A stretch of 34,704 nucleotides of DNA, from assembly GCF_026162625.1 (NCBI RefSeq), contig NZ_JAOTBD010000037.1:1-34704 (forward strand), given 5' to 3'. A program made the position numbers and the translations under genes. Below the pieces are notes generated by a model, which searched no databases, was not told the DNA's origin, and was given only the letters and a program-made list of their open reading frames with translations. Within the stretch, counting starts at the first letter, position 1; each line of letters begins with the position of its first letter. The DNA comes from Paracoccus beibuensis. Its GTDB lineage: Bacteria; Pseudomonadota; Alphaproteobacteria; Rhodobacterales; Rhodobacteraceae. This document shows positions 23,425 through 32,119 of this stretch, piece after piece.

Positions 23425-23575
23425 GATTCCTCCGGAATTTCCGATGACGACCGCCAACGCGGCTTTGACGCCACAGGTTCCGCAGGGCGCATCTTGTGTG
23501 CTGTGGATAAGACTACCCAATCTCTGCCGGGGTGCCTATAGTGTTGGCGGATCGCCCGACCGAAGGGACAACCCG

Positions 23576-24040
23576 ATGCGCTGCCCGTTTTGCGGAAATG
23601 CCGACACCCAAGTCAAGGACTCGCGTCCGGCCGAGGATAACGTGGCGATCCGCCGCCGTCGCTTCTGCCCCGCCTGCGGGGGTCGCTTCACGACCTATGA
23701 GCGCGTTCAGCTGCGCGACCTGGTCGTCGTGAAGGCCAACGGCAAGCGCGAGGACTTCGACCGTGACAAGATGGCGCGGTCGATCCGCATCGCCATGCAG
23801 AAGCGCCCGGTCGAGCCGGAGCGGATCGAGCAGATGATCAGCGGCCTCGTGCGCCGGCTGGAAAGCACGGGCGAGACCGACATTCCTTCGAAGGCCATCG
23901 GAGAGATAGTGATGGAGGCGCTGTCGCGGATCGATAACGTTGCCTATGTCCGCTTCGCCAGCGTCTACAAGAACTTCCAGGACGCCGACGACTTTGACAA
24001 GTTCGTGTCTGAACTGCGTCCCGGCGCCGTCGGCGATTGA
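23576..24040 (+). CDS. nrdR: Transcriptional repressor NrdR
   Basis: Represses ribonucleotide reductase genes according to ATP/dATP level. The 154-residue protein has the zinc ribbon with Cys3, Cys6, Cys31 and Cys34 ([17 protein letters not shown] and [15 protein letters not shown]), followed by an ATP-cone (~49-139: [16 protein letters not shown] and [13 protein letters not shown]). The start at 23576 follows GAAGGGACAACCCG. Its stop overlaps the ribD start (TTGA), the common nrdR-ribD arrangement of alphaproteobacteria. No ribonucleotide reductase gene or clear NrdR box is in the window. Confidence 0.97.
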   Translation: MRCPFCGNADTQVKDSRPAEDNVAIRRRRFCPACGGRFTTYERVQLRDLVVVKANGKREDFDRDKMARSIRIAMQKRPVEPERIEQMISGLVRRLESTGETDIPSKAIGEIVMEALSRIDNVAYVRFASVYKNFQDADDFDKFVSELRPGAVGD

Positions 24041-25047
24041 CCCTCGATTCACCAGTTGACGCAAGCCACATGGCCTATGCGCTGCGCTTGGCCCGTCGCG
24101 GGCTGGGCAACGTCTGGCCGAACCCGGCCGTCGGCTGCGTGCTGGTCCGTGACGGTCGCGTCGTCGGCCGCGGCTGGACCCAGCCCGGCGGTCGTCCCCA
24201 TGCCGAGCGGATGGCGCTGGACGCCGCGGGCCCGCCGGCAGCGGGTGCGACGGCCTATGTGACGCTGGAACCCTGCGCGCATCACGGGCGCACGCCACCC
24301 TGCGCCGCGGGGCTGGTGCAATCCGGCGTGGCGCGGGTGGTCACGGCGCTGACCGACCCCGATCCGCGGGTCGCCGGCAGGGGGCATGCGATGCTGCGCG
24401 AGGCCGGGGTCGAGGTGACCGAGGGCGTTCTGGCCGCCGAGGCCGCGGACCTGCAGGCCGGCTTCCTGTCGCGGATCCTGAAGGGCCGACCCTTCGTCAC
24501 GCTCAAGCTGGCCAGCAGCCTCGATGGCCGCATCGCCATGGCGAGTGGCGAGAGCCGCTGGATCACCGGACCTGCCGCGCGGGCGCATGTTCATGCGCTG
24601 CGGGCGCAGCATGACGCGATCATGGTGGGCGGGGCGACCGCGCGCGCGGACCTGCCGCATCTGAACGTCCGCGGCATTCAGACGCCGCAGCAGCCGGTGC
24701 GGGTCGTCGTCTCGCATCAGGCCCTGCCGCCGCTGCCGCCGCAGGACGGCGATCATGGGCCGCTGTGGAGGGTCGAGGGAGCGCCCGGCGACATCCTTGC
24801 CGACCTGGGCAGCCGCGGCATCACGCGCGTCTTCTGCGAAGGCGGCGGCCGCCTTGCGGCAAGTCTGTTGCAGGCAGGCTTGGTCGACCAGCTTGTCGGC
24901 TATACCGCCGGCCTGGCAATGGGTGCCGACGCGCGGCCCTTCGTGGGCGCCACGGGCTGGTCGCAGCTGGCGCAGGTGCCACGGTTCGACCTGGTCGAGA
25001 CGAAGGTGATCGGCGGCGACCTGTTCCACCGCTGGCGGGCGCGCTAG
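24037..25047 (+). CDS. ribD: Riboflavin biosynthesis deaminase/reductase RibD
   Basis: Bifunctional second and third steps of riboflavin synthesis. The N-terminal deaminase (~1-145) has zinc ligands His55, Cys80 and Cys89 in PHAER and [12 protein letters not shown], with Glu57 as catalytic acid. The C-terminal reductase (~150-336) has [37 protein letters not shown] and the NADPH-binding [13 protein letters not shown]. The likely start is the TTG at 24037 overlapping the nrdR stop, because residues ahead of the first ATG (24070) fit the family N-terminus ([15 protein letters not shown]). It ends four bases inside the convergent kpsC gene. Confidence 0.96.
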   Translation: MTLDSPVDASHMAYALRLARRGLGNVWPNPAVGCVLVRDGRVVGRGWTQPGGRPHAERMALDAAGPPAAGATAYVTLEPCAHHGRTPPCAAGLVQSGVARVVTALTDPDPRVAGRGHAMLREAGVEVTEGVLAAEAADLQAGFLSRILKGRPFVTLKLASSLDGRIAMASGESRWITGPAARAHVHALRAQHDAIMVGGATARADLPHLNVRGIQTPQQPVRVVVSHQALPPLPPQDGDHGPLWRVEGAPGDILADLGSRGITRVFCEGGGRLAASLLQAGLVDQLVGYTAGLAMGADARPFVGATGWSQLAQVPRFDLVETKVIGGDLFHRWRAR

Positions 25048-27044
25048 CGTCGCCAGATCCAGCTGTGCCCGGCCAGCGCCCCTTGCGCCTTGGCCAGCAG
25101 CCGCAGGGCAGGGGGCTGGGCTGCATGTCCCGCGGCCAACCGGTCCAGCGCAACTTCGACAGGGCAGGGCAGCCCGGTCAGCGGATCCCGATAGCGCGGA
25201 TAGGCGATCAGGCAGGCGTGAACCAGCGCGGCAAGGTCCGGCTGCGCCCGCCGACGCGCGGGCACTGGTCCCAGGTCGCGCGTCAGGCCCCAGCCTGCAT
25301 AGAAGGGCGCGCCCAGAACCGTCACCGGCTTGCCCCGCAGCAGCGCCTCGAAGCCCAGGGTCGAGGTGATGGTCCAGACGCCGTCCGTCGCCTCTATGAG
25401 CGCGACCGGGTCCGCGTTGACCGCGACGAGGTCCGCGAGGGTTTTCAGCTCCTCGTCCGGAACAGTGCCGGGGCGGAGGCCCGCTTCGACGTCGGGATGC
25501 GGCTTGTAGACGATGCAGGCCAGCGGGTTCTCGGCGCGCACGCGTGCCAGCAGCGCCAGGTTCGTCCGTTCGGCCCCGGCACCCCGCAGGATCGAGGCGT
25601 CATCTTCGACCTGGCCCGGCACGAGGATGCGCGGCCGGCCGTCGCGCGGCGGGAGTGGTGCGTTGCCTTGCAGGTTGTACTTGCTCAACCGCGCTTCGAT
25701 CAGGCGGGCAATCAAGCGAGTGGCGCGTTGCCGCCCGCCCGGTGGCGGGCCGAGGGCGATCAGCGCCTCGAGTTGCGATGGGGCCGCCGGGTCGAAGTAG
25801 ATGCCAAGGTCGTCGGCGACGACCGAAATGGGCGGCGTCAGCGCCGCGCCCAGGCCTCGCGACCGCAGGAAGCCATCTTCCACATGCGTTGCCGCGGGGG
25901 CCTTGGCTGATGCGCTGGCCCAGACCAGCGTCGTGTCCGGCCCTGGCTCGCGGGCAAAACGCAGCGGCACCGAGTCGCTGAACTCCCGCATCAGGAAGCG
26001 CCGTTTCCACAGCCGCATGCCGAAGGCCACATGTCCGTTGCGGTCCTGCCGGAAGCTGCGGGCCTCGGCCTCCATCTGGTCGAGCGCACCTTCGAAATCG
26101 GTCAGCCGGTCACGGCAGGGATCGTACCACGTCGGCGCGGACAGGTGGCTTGCGGTGAACAGAGCCTCCCTGGATGCGGAACCGCGGCGGCCGGGGGGCA
26201 TGGTCATCTCGTCATGGCTCTGCCCCCAGCCCGCATAGAAGGGCAGGCCGAAGAGACGCGGCCGGTGACCCGCCAGAAGCGCTTCGTAGCCCAGTTGGGA
26301 ACTGACCGCGTAGACGGCGTCAGCCTGTTCGACCAGCCTCCAGGGCGAGACCGGGCCGGCGCAAATCTGGTCGCCGGGCTGAAGGTCCTCGATGCCCAAG
26401 TGGCCGGGCCGAAGGCCTGCGGCGGTCTCGGGGTGGGTCCGCAGGACGATGCGCTGTCCCGGGTTCTCGTCGCGGGCGGCCTGGAGCATGCGCAGGAACA
26501 GCGAACGGTCGGCCCCCAGAAGCGAGGCATCGCCCCGGGTCTGGTCGACGACCAGTACATAGCCCGATCTGGGCGGGTCCAATACGGGATCGTGGGCGTT
26601 GTACTTCGACAGGTCCAGCGATCTCAGCCGCGCCAGCCCCTGGACGGCGCGGACATGCGTCTCGGGCGGTGGCGCGGTCACCAGGCGTTCCAGCCTCGAA
26701 GGACGCGTGGGGTCGAAGTGCAGCCCGTCGGGATCGATCAACAGCCCCACGGGACCCCGCGCCGCCAGGGACCCCCGCGCCCGGCCCGGCAGGATCGAGC
26801 GCAGAAAGGCATCCTCGACGGTGACGATGGGGCAGTTCCGTTTCGCCGCGATGGCGATGCCCCGCCAGGCGGTGGGGCTGGCGCCCCAGATGCCGACCGG
26901 CTCGCCGGGCCGGGGCAGCGCAAGGGCGGGGCGGTAGCCGGCCAGCGCCAGGATGCGCGACAGCCGGGGACTGCGAAAGAAGCCGAGGTTTGCAACGCAA
27001 AGCCGCCGGACGGATCCGGCGGCTTCGGGATCAGTAGGCCGCAT
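25044..27044 (-). CDS. kpsC: Capsule polysaccharide Kdo transferase KpsC
   Basis: KpsC extends the poly-Kdo linker on phosphatidylglycerol that carries group 2 type capsules, in the cytoplasm. The 666-residue protein shows the expected internal duplication of two glycosyltransferase domains. Matching landmarks are DLSKYN (144-149) and RLSKYN (452-457); THPETAAGLRPG (203-214) and PHPDVEAGLRPG (515-526); GYEALLAG and GFEALLRG; and FYAGWG (269-274) and FYAGWG (581-586). It begins eight bases after the stop of the export lipoprotein gene, in the same operon as kpsS. The ribosome site is weak, suggesting coupled translation. No kpsM/kpsT transporter genes are in the window. Confidence 0.93.
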   Translation of the reverse strand: MRPTDPEAAGSVRRLCVANLGFFRSPRLSRILALAGYRPALALPRPGEPVGIWGASPTAWRGIAIAAKRNCPIVTVEDAFLRSILPGRARGSLAARGPVGLLIDPDGLHFDPTRPSRLERLVTAPPPETHVRAVQGLARLRSLDLSKYNAHDPVLDPPRSGYVLVVDQTRGDASLLGADRSLFLRMLQAARDENPGQRIVLRTHPETAAGLRPGHLGIEDLQPGDQICAGPVSPWRLVEQADAVYAVSSQLGYEALLAGHRPRLFGLPFYAGWGQSHDEMTMPPGRRGSASREALFTASHLSAPTWYDPCRDRLTDFEGALDQMEAEARSFRQDRNGHVAFGMRLWKRRFLMREFSDSVPLRFAREPGPDTTLVWASASAKAPAATHVEDGFLRSRGLGAALTPPISVVADDLGIYFDPAAPSQLEALIALGPPPGGRQRATRLIARLIEARLSKYNLQGNAPLPPRDGRPRILVPGQVEDDASILRGAGAERTNLALLARVRAENPLACIVYKPHPDVEAGLRPGTVPDEELKTLADLVAVNADPVALIEATDGVWTITSTLGFEALLRGKPVTVLGAPFYAGWGLTRDLGPVPARRRAQPDLAALVHACLIAYPRYRDPLTGLPCPVEVALDRLAAGHAAQPPALRLLAKAQGALAGHSWIWRR

Positions 27045-27051
27045 GGCTGCG

Positions 27052-28182
27052 TCAGTTGCCGAGGCTGGTCAGTCTGTCGGCTGTCGAGGCGCTTCCGGTG
27101 ATGGCGCCCAAGGTCTTCTGCCACTGCACATAGGGTGCCTCGGTCACATAGACGGTGTCGCCGTCGCGGATGACGAAGTCGCGGGCCAGGAACAGTCCGT
27201 TCGGCCGGGTCAGGTCGAGGACATAGGCGAAGCGCTGCGTGCCGATCACCGGCTTGCCCAGAACCCGGCTGGCGACGGATTCGGGTTCGTCGCGCATGAC
27301 GAAGACGCCGGTCGGGTCGGCCAGCTGCGAACTCAGGCCGCCAACCATGGCAATGGCCTCGACCGCATTGATGACCTCGTTGCCGAGCGGGACGCGGGTC
27401 TGCCCACCAAGCGCGCCGAGGGCGGTGAAATTGCGCTGGTCTTCTTCGACGACAACGAGGTCGCCGGGGCGGAGCGCGATGTCGTTCAGCGGGCTGGCGT
27501 AAAGATCCGTAAGCCAGACGCGGCCGCTGTCGTTGCCGCGCTTGACGGTGACCACCGCAACCTCTGGGGCGATGGCGACGCCGCCGGCGCGGGCGAGCAT
27601 CGCCGATAGCGACCGGGTCGGGCGCTCGATCGGATAAACGCCCTGCGCCGTAACGCGACCCATGACCGACACCGTCGCACCGTCGCCGGCCACGCGCTGC
27701 ACCGTGACCTGCGGGTCGGGCGTCTGCACGGACAGCCGTTCGGTGATCGTCTGGCGCAGCTGGTCTGGCGTGCTGCCTGCCGCGCGAACGCGCCCGGCAT
27801 AGGGCACGAAGATGTAGCCGTCGCTGTCGACCTGGATCTCGGTCAGCGCGGTCGAGCTTGCGCCGAGCGATGTCAGAAGGCCGTCATCGACGTTTTCCCA
27901 GATCGACAGGCCAAGCACGTCGCCGGAACGGATCTCGTCCGCGCCGACTTGGCTGGCATTGCGGAAGCTGTTCGAGAACCCGTAGGCCGGGGCAAAGGCC
28001 GACGCGCGCGTGACGTGGTCGTTCACATAGATGACCTGGGTGTTGCCGCCACGCTCGACGGCGCCTTCGAAGATCTCGTTCTTGTTGGGTCCCGACCGGG
28101 GCAAGGCGCAGGCGGCAAGAAGTGTCATCGACGCAAGCATCAGCAGTCGCAGCGGTGCTGCGGATCGAATGAAAACTGTCAC
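27052..28182 (-). CDS. Wza/KpsD-type polysaccharide export lipoprotein
   Basis: Outer-membrane/periplasmic export channel component for capsule or exopolysaccharide. It has a signal peptide ending in the lipobox LAAC (Cys25). The Poly_export domain (~80-170) includes IRSGDVLGLSIWENVD, VDSDGYIFVPYAGRVRAAGSTPDQL (split here for length) and DPQVTVQRV. SLBB-like beta-grasp repeats follow (VSVMGRVTAQGVYPIERPT; LRPGDLVVVEED). The 376-residue length suits Wza-like proteins. The start is GTG at 28182, with AGGAG upstream. It sits between kpsS and kpsC; the symbol is left empty because KpsD, Wza and CtrA-of-Neisseria-type names cannot be separated by eye. Confidence 0.9.
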   Translation of the reverse strand: MTVFIRSAAPLRLLMLASMTLLAACALPRSGPNKNEIFEGAVERGGNTQVIYVNDHVTRASAFAPAYGFSNSFRNASQVGADEIRSGDVLGLSIWENVDDGLLTSLGASSTALTEIQVDSDGYIFVPYAGRVRAAGSTPDQLRQTITERLSVQTPDPQVTVQRVAGDGATVSVMGRVTAQGVYPIERPTRSLSAMLARAGGVAIAPEVAVVTVKRGNDSGRVWLTDLYASPLNDIALRPGDLVVVEEDQRNFTALGALGGQTRVPLGNEVINAVEAIAMVGGLSSQLADPTGVFVMRDEPESVASRVLGKPVIGTQRFAYVLDLTRPNGLFLARDFVIRDGDTVYVTEAPYVQWQKTLGAITGSASTADRLTSLGN

Positions 28183-28284
28183 CTCTGGTACTCCTGTTCT
28201 TGTCCTCGGCCGATGATGCCGATTTTGTAGACCGTTTTAGTCGCGTCGGCGCAGGCATGCCAGAGCCGGATGTTCCGAAGCCGT

Positions 28285-29634
28285 TCAACGAAGCCGGTCC
28301 GAGAGCTGCTGGCGCGGCAAGACCTGGCCCGTCGCAAGGGCATCGTAAGGGTCGTGCGGCGACAAGAGCATGTCAGCCACGAGACGCAGCGCATGGGCAC
28401 GTGATCGGCTGGCGTAGAATCCGCCCGGAATCTGGCTGGTTTGCAGAAGATAGTCGCGGAAGGTCCGATAGGCCTGCGGGTCCGGGGCATCGGGCGAAGC
28501 CAAGAATTCGTCCAGCGACTGATCGGACACAAGTCCCGGCTTTCCGTAGACGGCGCGGCCAAGCGCCTTGACAGGGATGCCGCGCCACAGGGCCTGCTGC
28601 GCCCCGGTGGAATTCACGGTGACGACGGCGCGGGCATGAGACAGGATCTCGGCCAGCTTGCCGCCGCGGATATAGTGGACGCGGTGGGCCACGCCCTCGG
28701 CCTCGGCCGCGGCATGGATAGCGGCGCGGTTGCCGGCGCGCCCATCCTCGAGAGGGTGGGCCTTGAGGATCAGGTGATGGTGGCGGGGCGCCGACCGGGC
28801 AAAGGCTGCGACCGCAGTCTGGACGAACTGCGCGTTCCGGGTGAAGGCCGAGTGGCCGAGGAAGTTAGAGTCGTGTTCCAGCTGCATCAGCACGAGGTTG
28901 TAGGGCCAGCCGGAGAGCCGCAGTCGCCGCCATTGCAGCGCTTGGCCCACCCGGTGGATCGGCGTCAGCAGAAGGCGGCGGAGGTTCAGCCGGAACTCCT
29001 GCCGGACCGAGATCTCTCGGTGGCCCCGATAGGCGCGGTACCTGCGGTTCGCGACAAGGACCAGGAAGTGGTAGAAGGCGCCATAGAACTTGTGCTGCCC
29101 CATGTCGCCCCAATGGGCGGGCGGGCGGCGCACCTCGTTGATCTGTTCGCGCAGGACGCGGCGCATCTGCGCCAGCGGGATGTCTAAAAGAACCGAGTTG
29201 CCGTTCGATCCGTGGCGTTCGTAGCTGATCCAGTAGGGCCGCAGGTAGCCTTCCTCGAAGACGTGGACCGTCACGCCGCGCGTGGCGGTCAGCTTGCGGG
29301 CCGCGTCGTGAATCGGGCGGACGTCGCCATAGAGGATGATGTCGGTGATGCCCTTGTCGTCCAGGATGCGCCGCAGGTGGTCCGGCCAGTCGAGCGCCGT
29401 GCCTTCGTGCCGGATGAGGCTGGCCTTGTCGGACCAGAAGAATTCGTCGCCGGCATTGAAGCCGCAGCGCCAGATCTGCGCGCCCGTCGCGCGCAACAGC
29501 CGTGCCAGGCGGTCGAAGAACGGCCCGTGAGGCCCCTGCAGCATCAGGAACGCGCGGGCGGGGGCGCCGTTCGTCACGGCCGCCGGGGATTCACCGCCGG
29601 CCGGTCGCGGCGGGGATGGGCTCTGGTGCAGCAT
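28285..29634 (-). CDS. kpsS: Capsule polysaccharide Kdo transferase KpsS
   Basis: KpsS adds the first Kdo to lyso-phosphatidylglycerol to prime capsule assembly; KpsC extends it. The 449-residue protein has the family opening AFLMLQGPHGPFFDRLARLL, then NAGDEFFW, HVFEEGYLRPYWISYE, LMQLEHDSNFLGHS, ILKAHPLEDG and VNSTGAQQALWRGIPVKALG. The ATG at 29634 is used here; it gives a proline-rich lead of ~27 residues, and the true start could be further in. It is first in the minus-strand order kpsS - export lipoprotein - kpsC, 102 bases ahead of the export gene, and divergent from ribE. Confidence 0.92.
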   Translation of the reverse strand: MLHQSPSPPRPAGGESPAAVTNGAPARAFLMLQGPHGPFFDRLARLLRATGAQIWRCGFNAGDEFFWSDKASLIRHEGTALDWPDHLRRILDDKGITDIILYGDVRPIHDAARKLTATRGVTVHVFEEGYLRPYWISYERHGSNGNSVLLDIPLAQMRRVLREQINEVRRPPAHWGDMGQHKFYGAFYHFLVLVANRRYRAYRGHREISVRQEFRLNLRRLLLTPIHRVGQALQWRRLRLSGWPYNLVLMQLEHDSNFLGHSAFTRNAQFVQTAVAAFARSAPRHHHLILKAHPLEDGRAGNRAAIHAAAEAEGVAHRVHYIRGGKLAEILSHARAVVTVNSTGAQQALWRGIPVKALGRAVYGKPGLVSDQSLDEFLASPDAPDPQAYRTFRDYLLQTSQIPGGFYASRSRAHALRLVADMLLSPHDPYDALATGQVLPRQQLSDRLR

Positions 29635-29753
29635 GCTCGACCTGAAGCAAACCTTCCTGACTGGACAGGTTGTCGGTCCCCCATGCCACGAGGAACCGGG
29701 TCGATCCAGACATTTGTGCATCATGGCCGACCCGCGGAAACAGGGCATGACGC

Positions 29754-29782
29754 TTGAACGGGCAGGTCCGATGCCCTAGGTC
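29754..29782 (+). promoter_or_regulatory. Possible ribE promoter with flanking inverted repeat
   Basis: TTGAAC, 17 bases, TAGGTC is a weak -35/-10 pair 28 bases before the ribE ATG. It overlaps an inverted repeat AGGGCAT (29742-29748) / ATGCCCT (29771-29777). The conserved FMN-riboswitch blocks are not seen here. Confidence 0.3.
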
Positions 29783-29809
29783 AAATCGAACGGCAAGGGG
29801 AAGACGACG

Positions 29810-30406
29810 ATGTTCACCGGCATCATCACGGATATAGGCATCGTGCGCGCGGTCGAGATGCGCGGCGACATGCGCGCCCGTATCGGCTGCGGGTATGACA
29901 TGGCTGGCGTGGACATGGGCGCATCCATCGCCTGCGACGGGGTCTGTCTGACGGTGGTCGCCAAGGGCGATGACTGGTTCGACGTCGACATCTCGGCCGA
30001 GACGCTGTCGAAGACCAGCATCGGGTCGGACGGATGGATAGTCGGCCAGCGCCTGAACCTGGAACGCGCGCTGCGCGTGGGCGACGAACTGGGCGGCCAT
30101 ATCGTCAGCGGCCATGTCGACGGCGTCGCGCGGATCGTCTGCGCCTCTCGCGACGGCGATAGCCTGCGGCTGACATTCGAAGCCCCGGCGGCGCTGGCGC
30201 GCTTCGTGGCGCCTAAGGGATCGGTCGCGCTGAACGGCACGTCGCTGACGGTGAACGAGGTGGAGGGCAACCGCTTCGGCATCAACCTGATCCCGCATAC
30301 GCAGCAGGTGACCACTTGGGGCGATGCGGCCGAGGGCGACGCGGTCAACCTCGAGATCGACACGCTGGCCCGCTATGTCGCGCGGCTGGCCGAGGCCGGG
30401 CAGTAA
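29810..30406 (+). CDS. ribE: Riboflavin synthase alpha subunit RibE
   Basis: Dismutates two 6,7-dimethyl-8-ribityllumazines to riboflavin and the pyrimidine precursor. The 198-residue protein consists of two lumazine-binding repeats: MFTGIITDIGIVRAVE, DGVCLTVV and SAETLSKTSIG in the first; GGHIVSGHVDG, LNGTSLTVNEVEG and IPHTQQVTTWG in the second. The N-terminal MFTGI is invariant in the family. The ribosome site AAGGGGAAG precedes the ATG. It begins the plus-strand ribE-ribBA-ribH-nusB set. Some nomenclatures call this gene ribC. Confidence 0.97.
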   Translation: MFTGIITDIGIVRAVEMRGDMRARIGCGYDMAGVDMGASIACDGVCLTVVAKGDDWFDVDISAETLSKTSIGSDGWIVGQRLNLERALRVGDELGGHIVSGHVDGVARIVCASRDGDSLRLTFEAPAALARFVAPKGSVALNGTSLTVNEVEGNRFGINLIPHTQQVTTWGDAAEGDAVNLEIDTLARYVARLAEAGQ

Positions 30407-30451
30407 CATCACGGCGCGGTCCCCTCGGCGCGCAGCAGCAAGGACGACCCC

Positions 30452-31570
30452 ATGCAATTCGAACAGCCAGGCCCCGTCGAGCGCGACCTGTCGAACGCCA
30501 TCTCTCCGATCGAGGACATCATCAACGAGGCCCGCAACGGCCGGATGTTCATCCTGGTCGACCACGAGGACCGCGAGAACGAGGGCGATCTGTGCATTCC
30601 CGCGCAGATGGCGACGCCGGACGCCGTGAACTTCATGGCCACCCACGGCCGCGGGCTGATCTGCCTGACGCTGACCGCCGAGCGGATCGAGACCCTGGGC
30701 CTGACGCTGATGAGCCCCAAGAACTCGAGCCGTCACGAGACCGCGTTCACGATGTCCATCGAGGCGCGCGAGGGGGTGACCACCGGCATCAGCGCCCATG
30801 ACCGCGCCCGCACGATCAGCGTGGCGATCGACCCCACCAAGGGCGCGCCCGACATCGCCACGCCGGGGCACGTCTTCCCGCTGCGCGCCCGCGACGGCGG
30901 CGTCCTGGTCCGCGCCGGCCACACGGAGGCCGCGGTCGATATCTCTCGTTTGGCGGGGCTGAACCCGTCGGGCGTGATCTGCGAGATCATGAACGAGGAC
31001 GGCAGCATGGCGCGGCTGCCCGACCTGATGGCCTTTGCGCAAAAGCACGGGCTGAAGATCGGGACCATCAGCGACCTGATCCGCTATCGTCGGCGCTATG
31101 ACAACTTGATCGCCGAACGGGCGCAGCGCCAGGTCCAGTCGATGCATGGCGGCGACTGGATGATGCGCATCTTTGCCGACGAGACGCAGGGGACCGAGCA
31201 TATCGTCCTGTCCAAGGGCGACCTGACCACCGACGTGCCCGTGCTGGTGCGCATGCACGCGCTGGACCCGCTGCACGACGTTCTGGGCATCGGGCGCGAG
31301 GACGCCGGCAGTCTGCCCGCCGCCATGCGCGCCATTGCCGACGAGGGGCGGGGCGTCGTCGTGCTGATCCGCGACCTGTCCGAGGCCATCGCCGATCCCG
31401 GAGAGGTCGGGCCGCACACGCTGCGCCAATACGGGCTGGGGGCGCAGATCCTGTCGGCCCTGGGTCTGTCGCAGCTGATCCTTTTGACCAATTCCGCGCC
31501 CGTGAAGGTGGTGGGTCTTGACGCCTACGGGCTTTCGATCCATTCCACCCGGCCTATTCCCAAGGACTGA
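30452..31570 (+). CDS. ribB: DHBP synthase RibB fused to a degenerate GTP cyclohydrolase II domain
   Basis: A 372-residue RibBA-like fusion. The N-terminal 3,4-dihydroxy-2-butanone 4-phosphate synthase domain (~15-215) is intact: DHEDRENEGDL, THGRGLICL, SRHETAFTMSIEA, GHVFPLRARDGGVLVRAGHTEAAVD (split for length). The C-terminal part aligns with GTP cyclohydrolase II but has lost its three zinc cysteines. Where RibA has HSECLTGDVFGSLRCDCG, this protein has HALDPLHDVLGIGREDAG, so the cysteine positions are Asp272, Glu283 and Ala285. The catalytic RQEGRG is replaced by RDLSEA. It should make DHBP but not open GTP. RibBX-type proteins of this kind are known in proteobacteria (recollection). A separate ribA is expected elsewhere. 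Confidence 0.93.
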   Translation: MQFEQPGPVERDLSNAISPIEDIINEARNGRMFILVDHEDRENEGDLCIPAQMATPDAVNFMATHGRGLICLTLTAERIETLGLTLMSPKNSSRHETAFTMSIEAREGVTTGISAHDRARTISVAIDPTKGAPDIATPGHVFPLRARDGGVLVRAGHTEAAVDISRLAGLNPSGVICEIMNEDGSMARLPDLMAFAQKHGLKIGTISDLIRYRRRYDNLIAERAQRQVQSMHGGDWMMRIFADETQGTEHIVLSKGDLTTDVPVLVRMHALDPLHDVLGIGREDAGSLPAAMRAIADEGRGVVVLIRDLSEAIADPGEVGPHTLRQYGLGAQILSALGLSQLILLTNSAPVKVVGLDAYGLSIHSTRPIPKD

Positions 31571-31573
31571 GAG

Positions 31574-32119
31574 ATGGCCTCGAACACGCAACATCACGAA
31601 CTGGCGCTGCCGCGTCTGGACGCTCCGGTCCGCCTGTTGGCAATCGTTGCGCCCTATTACAAGGAGATCGCCGACGGCCTGCTGGCCGGGGCTCGCGCCA
31701 CCGCTGAAACAGCCGGGGCCAGCCTGGACGTGATCGAGGTTCCCGGCGCGCTGGAGATCCCGACCGCCATCGCGCTGGCCGCGCGGGGGGGGAACTTTGA
31801 CGGGTACGTCGCGCTTGGCTGCGTGATCCGGGGCGAGACGACGCATTATGACACGGTCTGCAACGACAGCTCTCGCGGATTGACGCTGCTGGGGCTGCAG
31901 GGCGTGTGCATCGGCAACGGCATCCTGACGGTCGAGAACCTGGCGCAGGCGCAGGTCCGCGCAGATGCCGCCGGGCAGAACAAGGGCGGTGGCGCTGCCG
32001 CCGCGGCGCTGCACCTGGTTGCGCTGGCGCGCCGCTGGCGCAAGACGCCCGGCGGCGTCGCCCCGGACCATGACGTGATCCGGCTGGCTGGCGCGCTGGA
32101 AGGGCAGGGCCGGGCATGA
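31574..32119 (+). CDS. ribH: 6,7-dimethyl-8-ribityllumazine synthase RibH
   Basis: Condenses the ribitylaminopyrimidine with DHBP to the lumazine precursor of riboflavin. The 181-residue protein has VPGALEIPTAIALAA, GCVIRGETTHYDTVC with the catalytic histidine, and GLQGVCIGNGILTVEN. The C-terminal tail GAALHLV-type helix is followed by ~30 residues beyond the core, slightly longer than average. It begins three bases after the ribB stop and its stop overlaps nusB (ATGA), so the three genes are tightly coupled. Confidence 0.97.
   Translation: MASNTQHHELALPRLDAPVRLLAIVAPYYKEIADGLLAGARATAETAGASLDVIEVPGALEIPTAIALAARGGNFDGYVALGCVIRGETTHYDTVCNDSSRGLTLLGLQGVCIGNGILTVENLAQAQVRADAAGQNKGGGAAAAALHLVALARRWRKTPGGVAPDHDVIRLAGALEGQGRA

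Noticed and set aside
28272..28286. Second GTTC-N7-GTTC match (LexA-like) between kpsS and the export lipoprotein gene
   Set aside because: It straddles the kpsS stop codon and has a GC-rich spacer. About one chance match is expected in the window, and the position does not suit a promoter as well as the site at 9610.
29635..29809. FMN riboswitch ahead of ribE
   Set aside because: The conserved sequence blocks of the RFN element could not be found by eye, and the interval is short for a riboswitch plus promoter.
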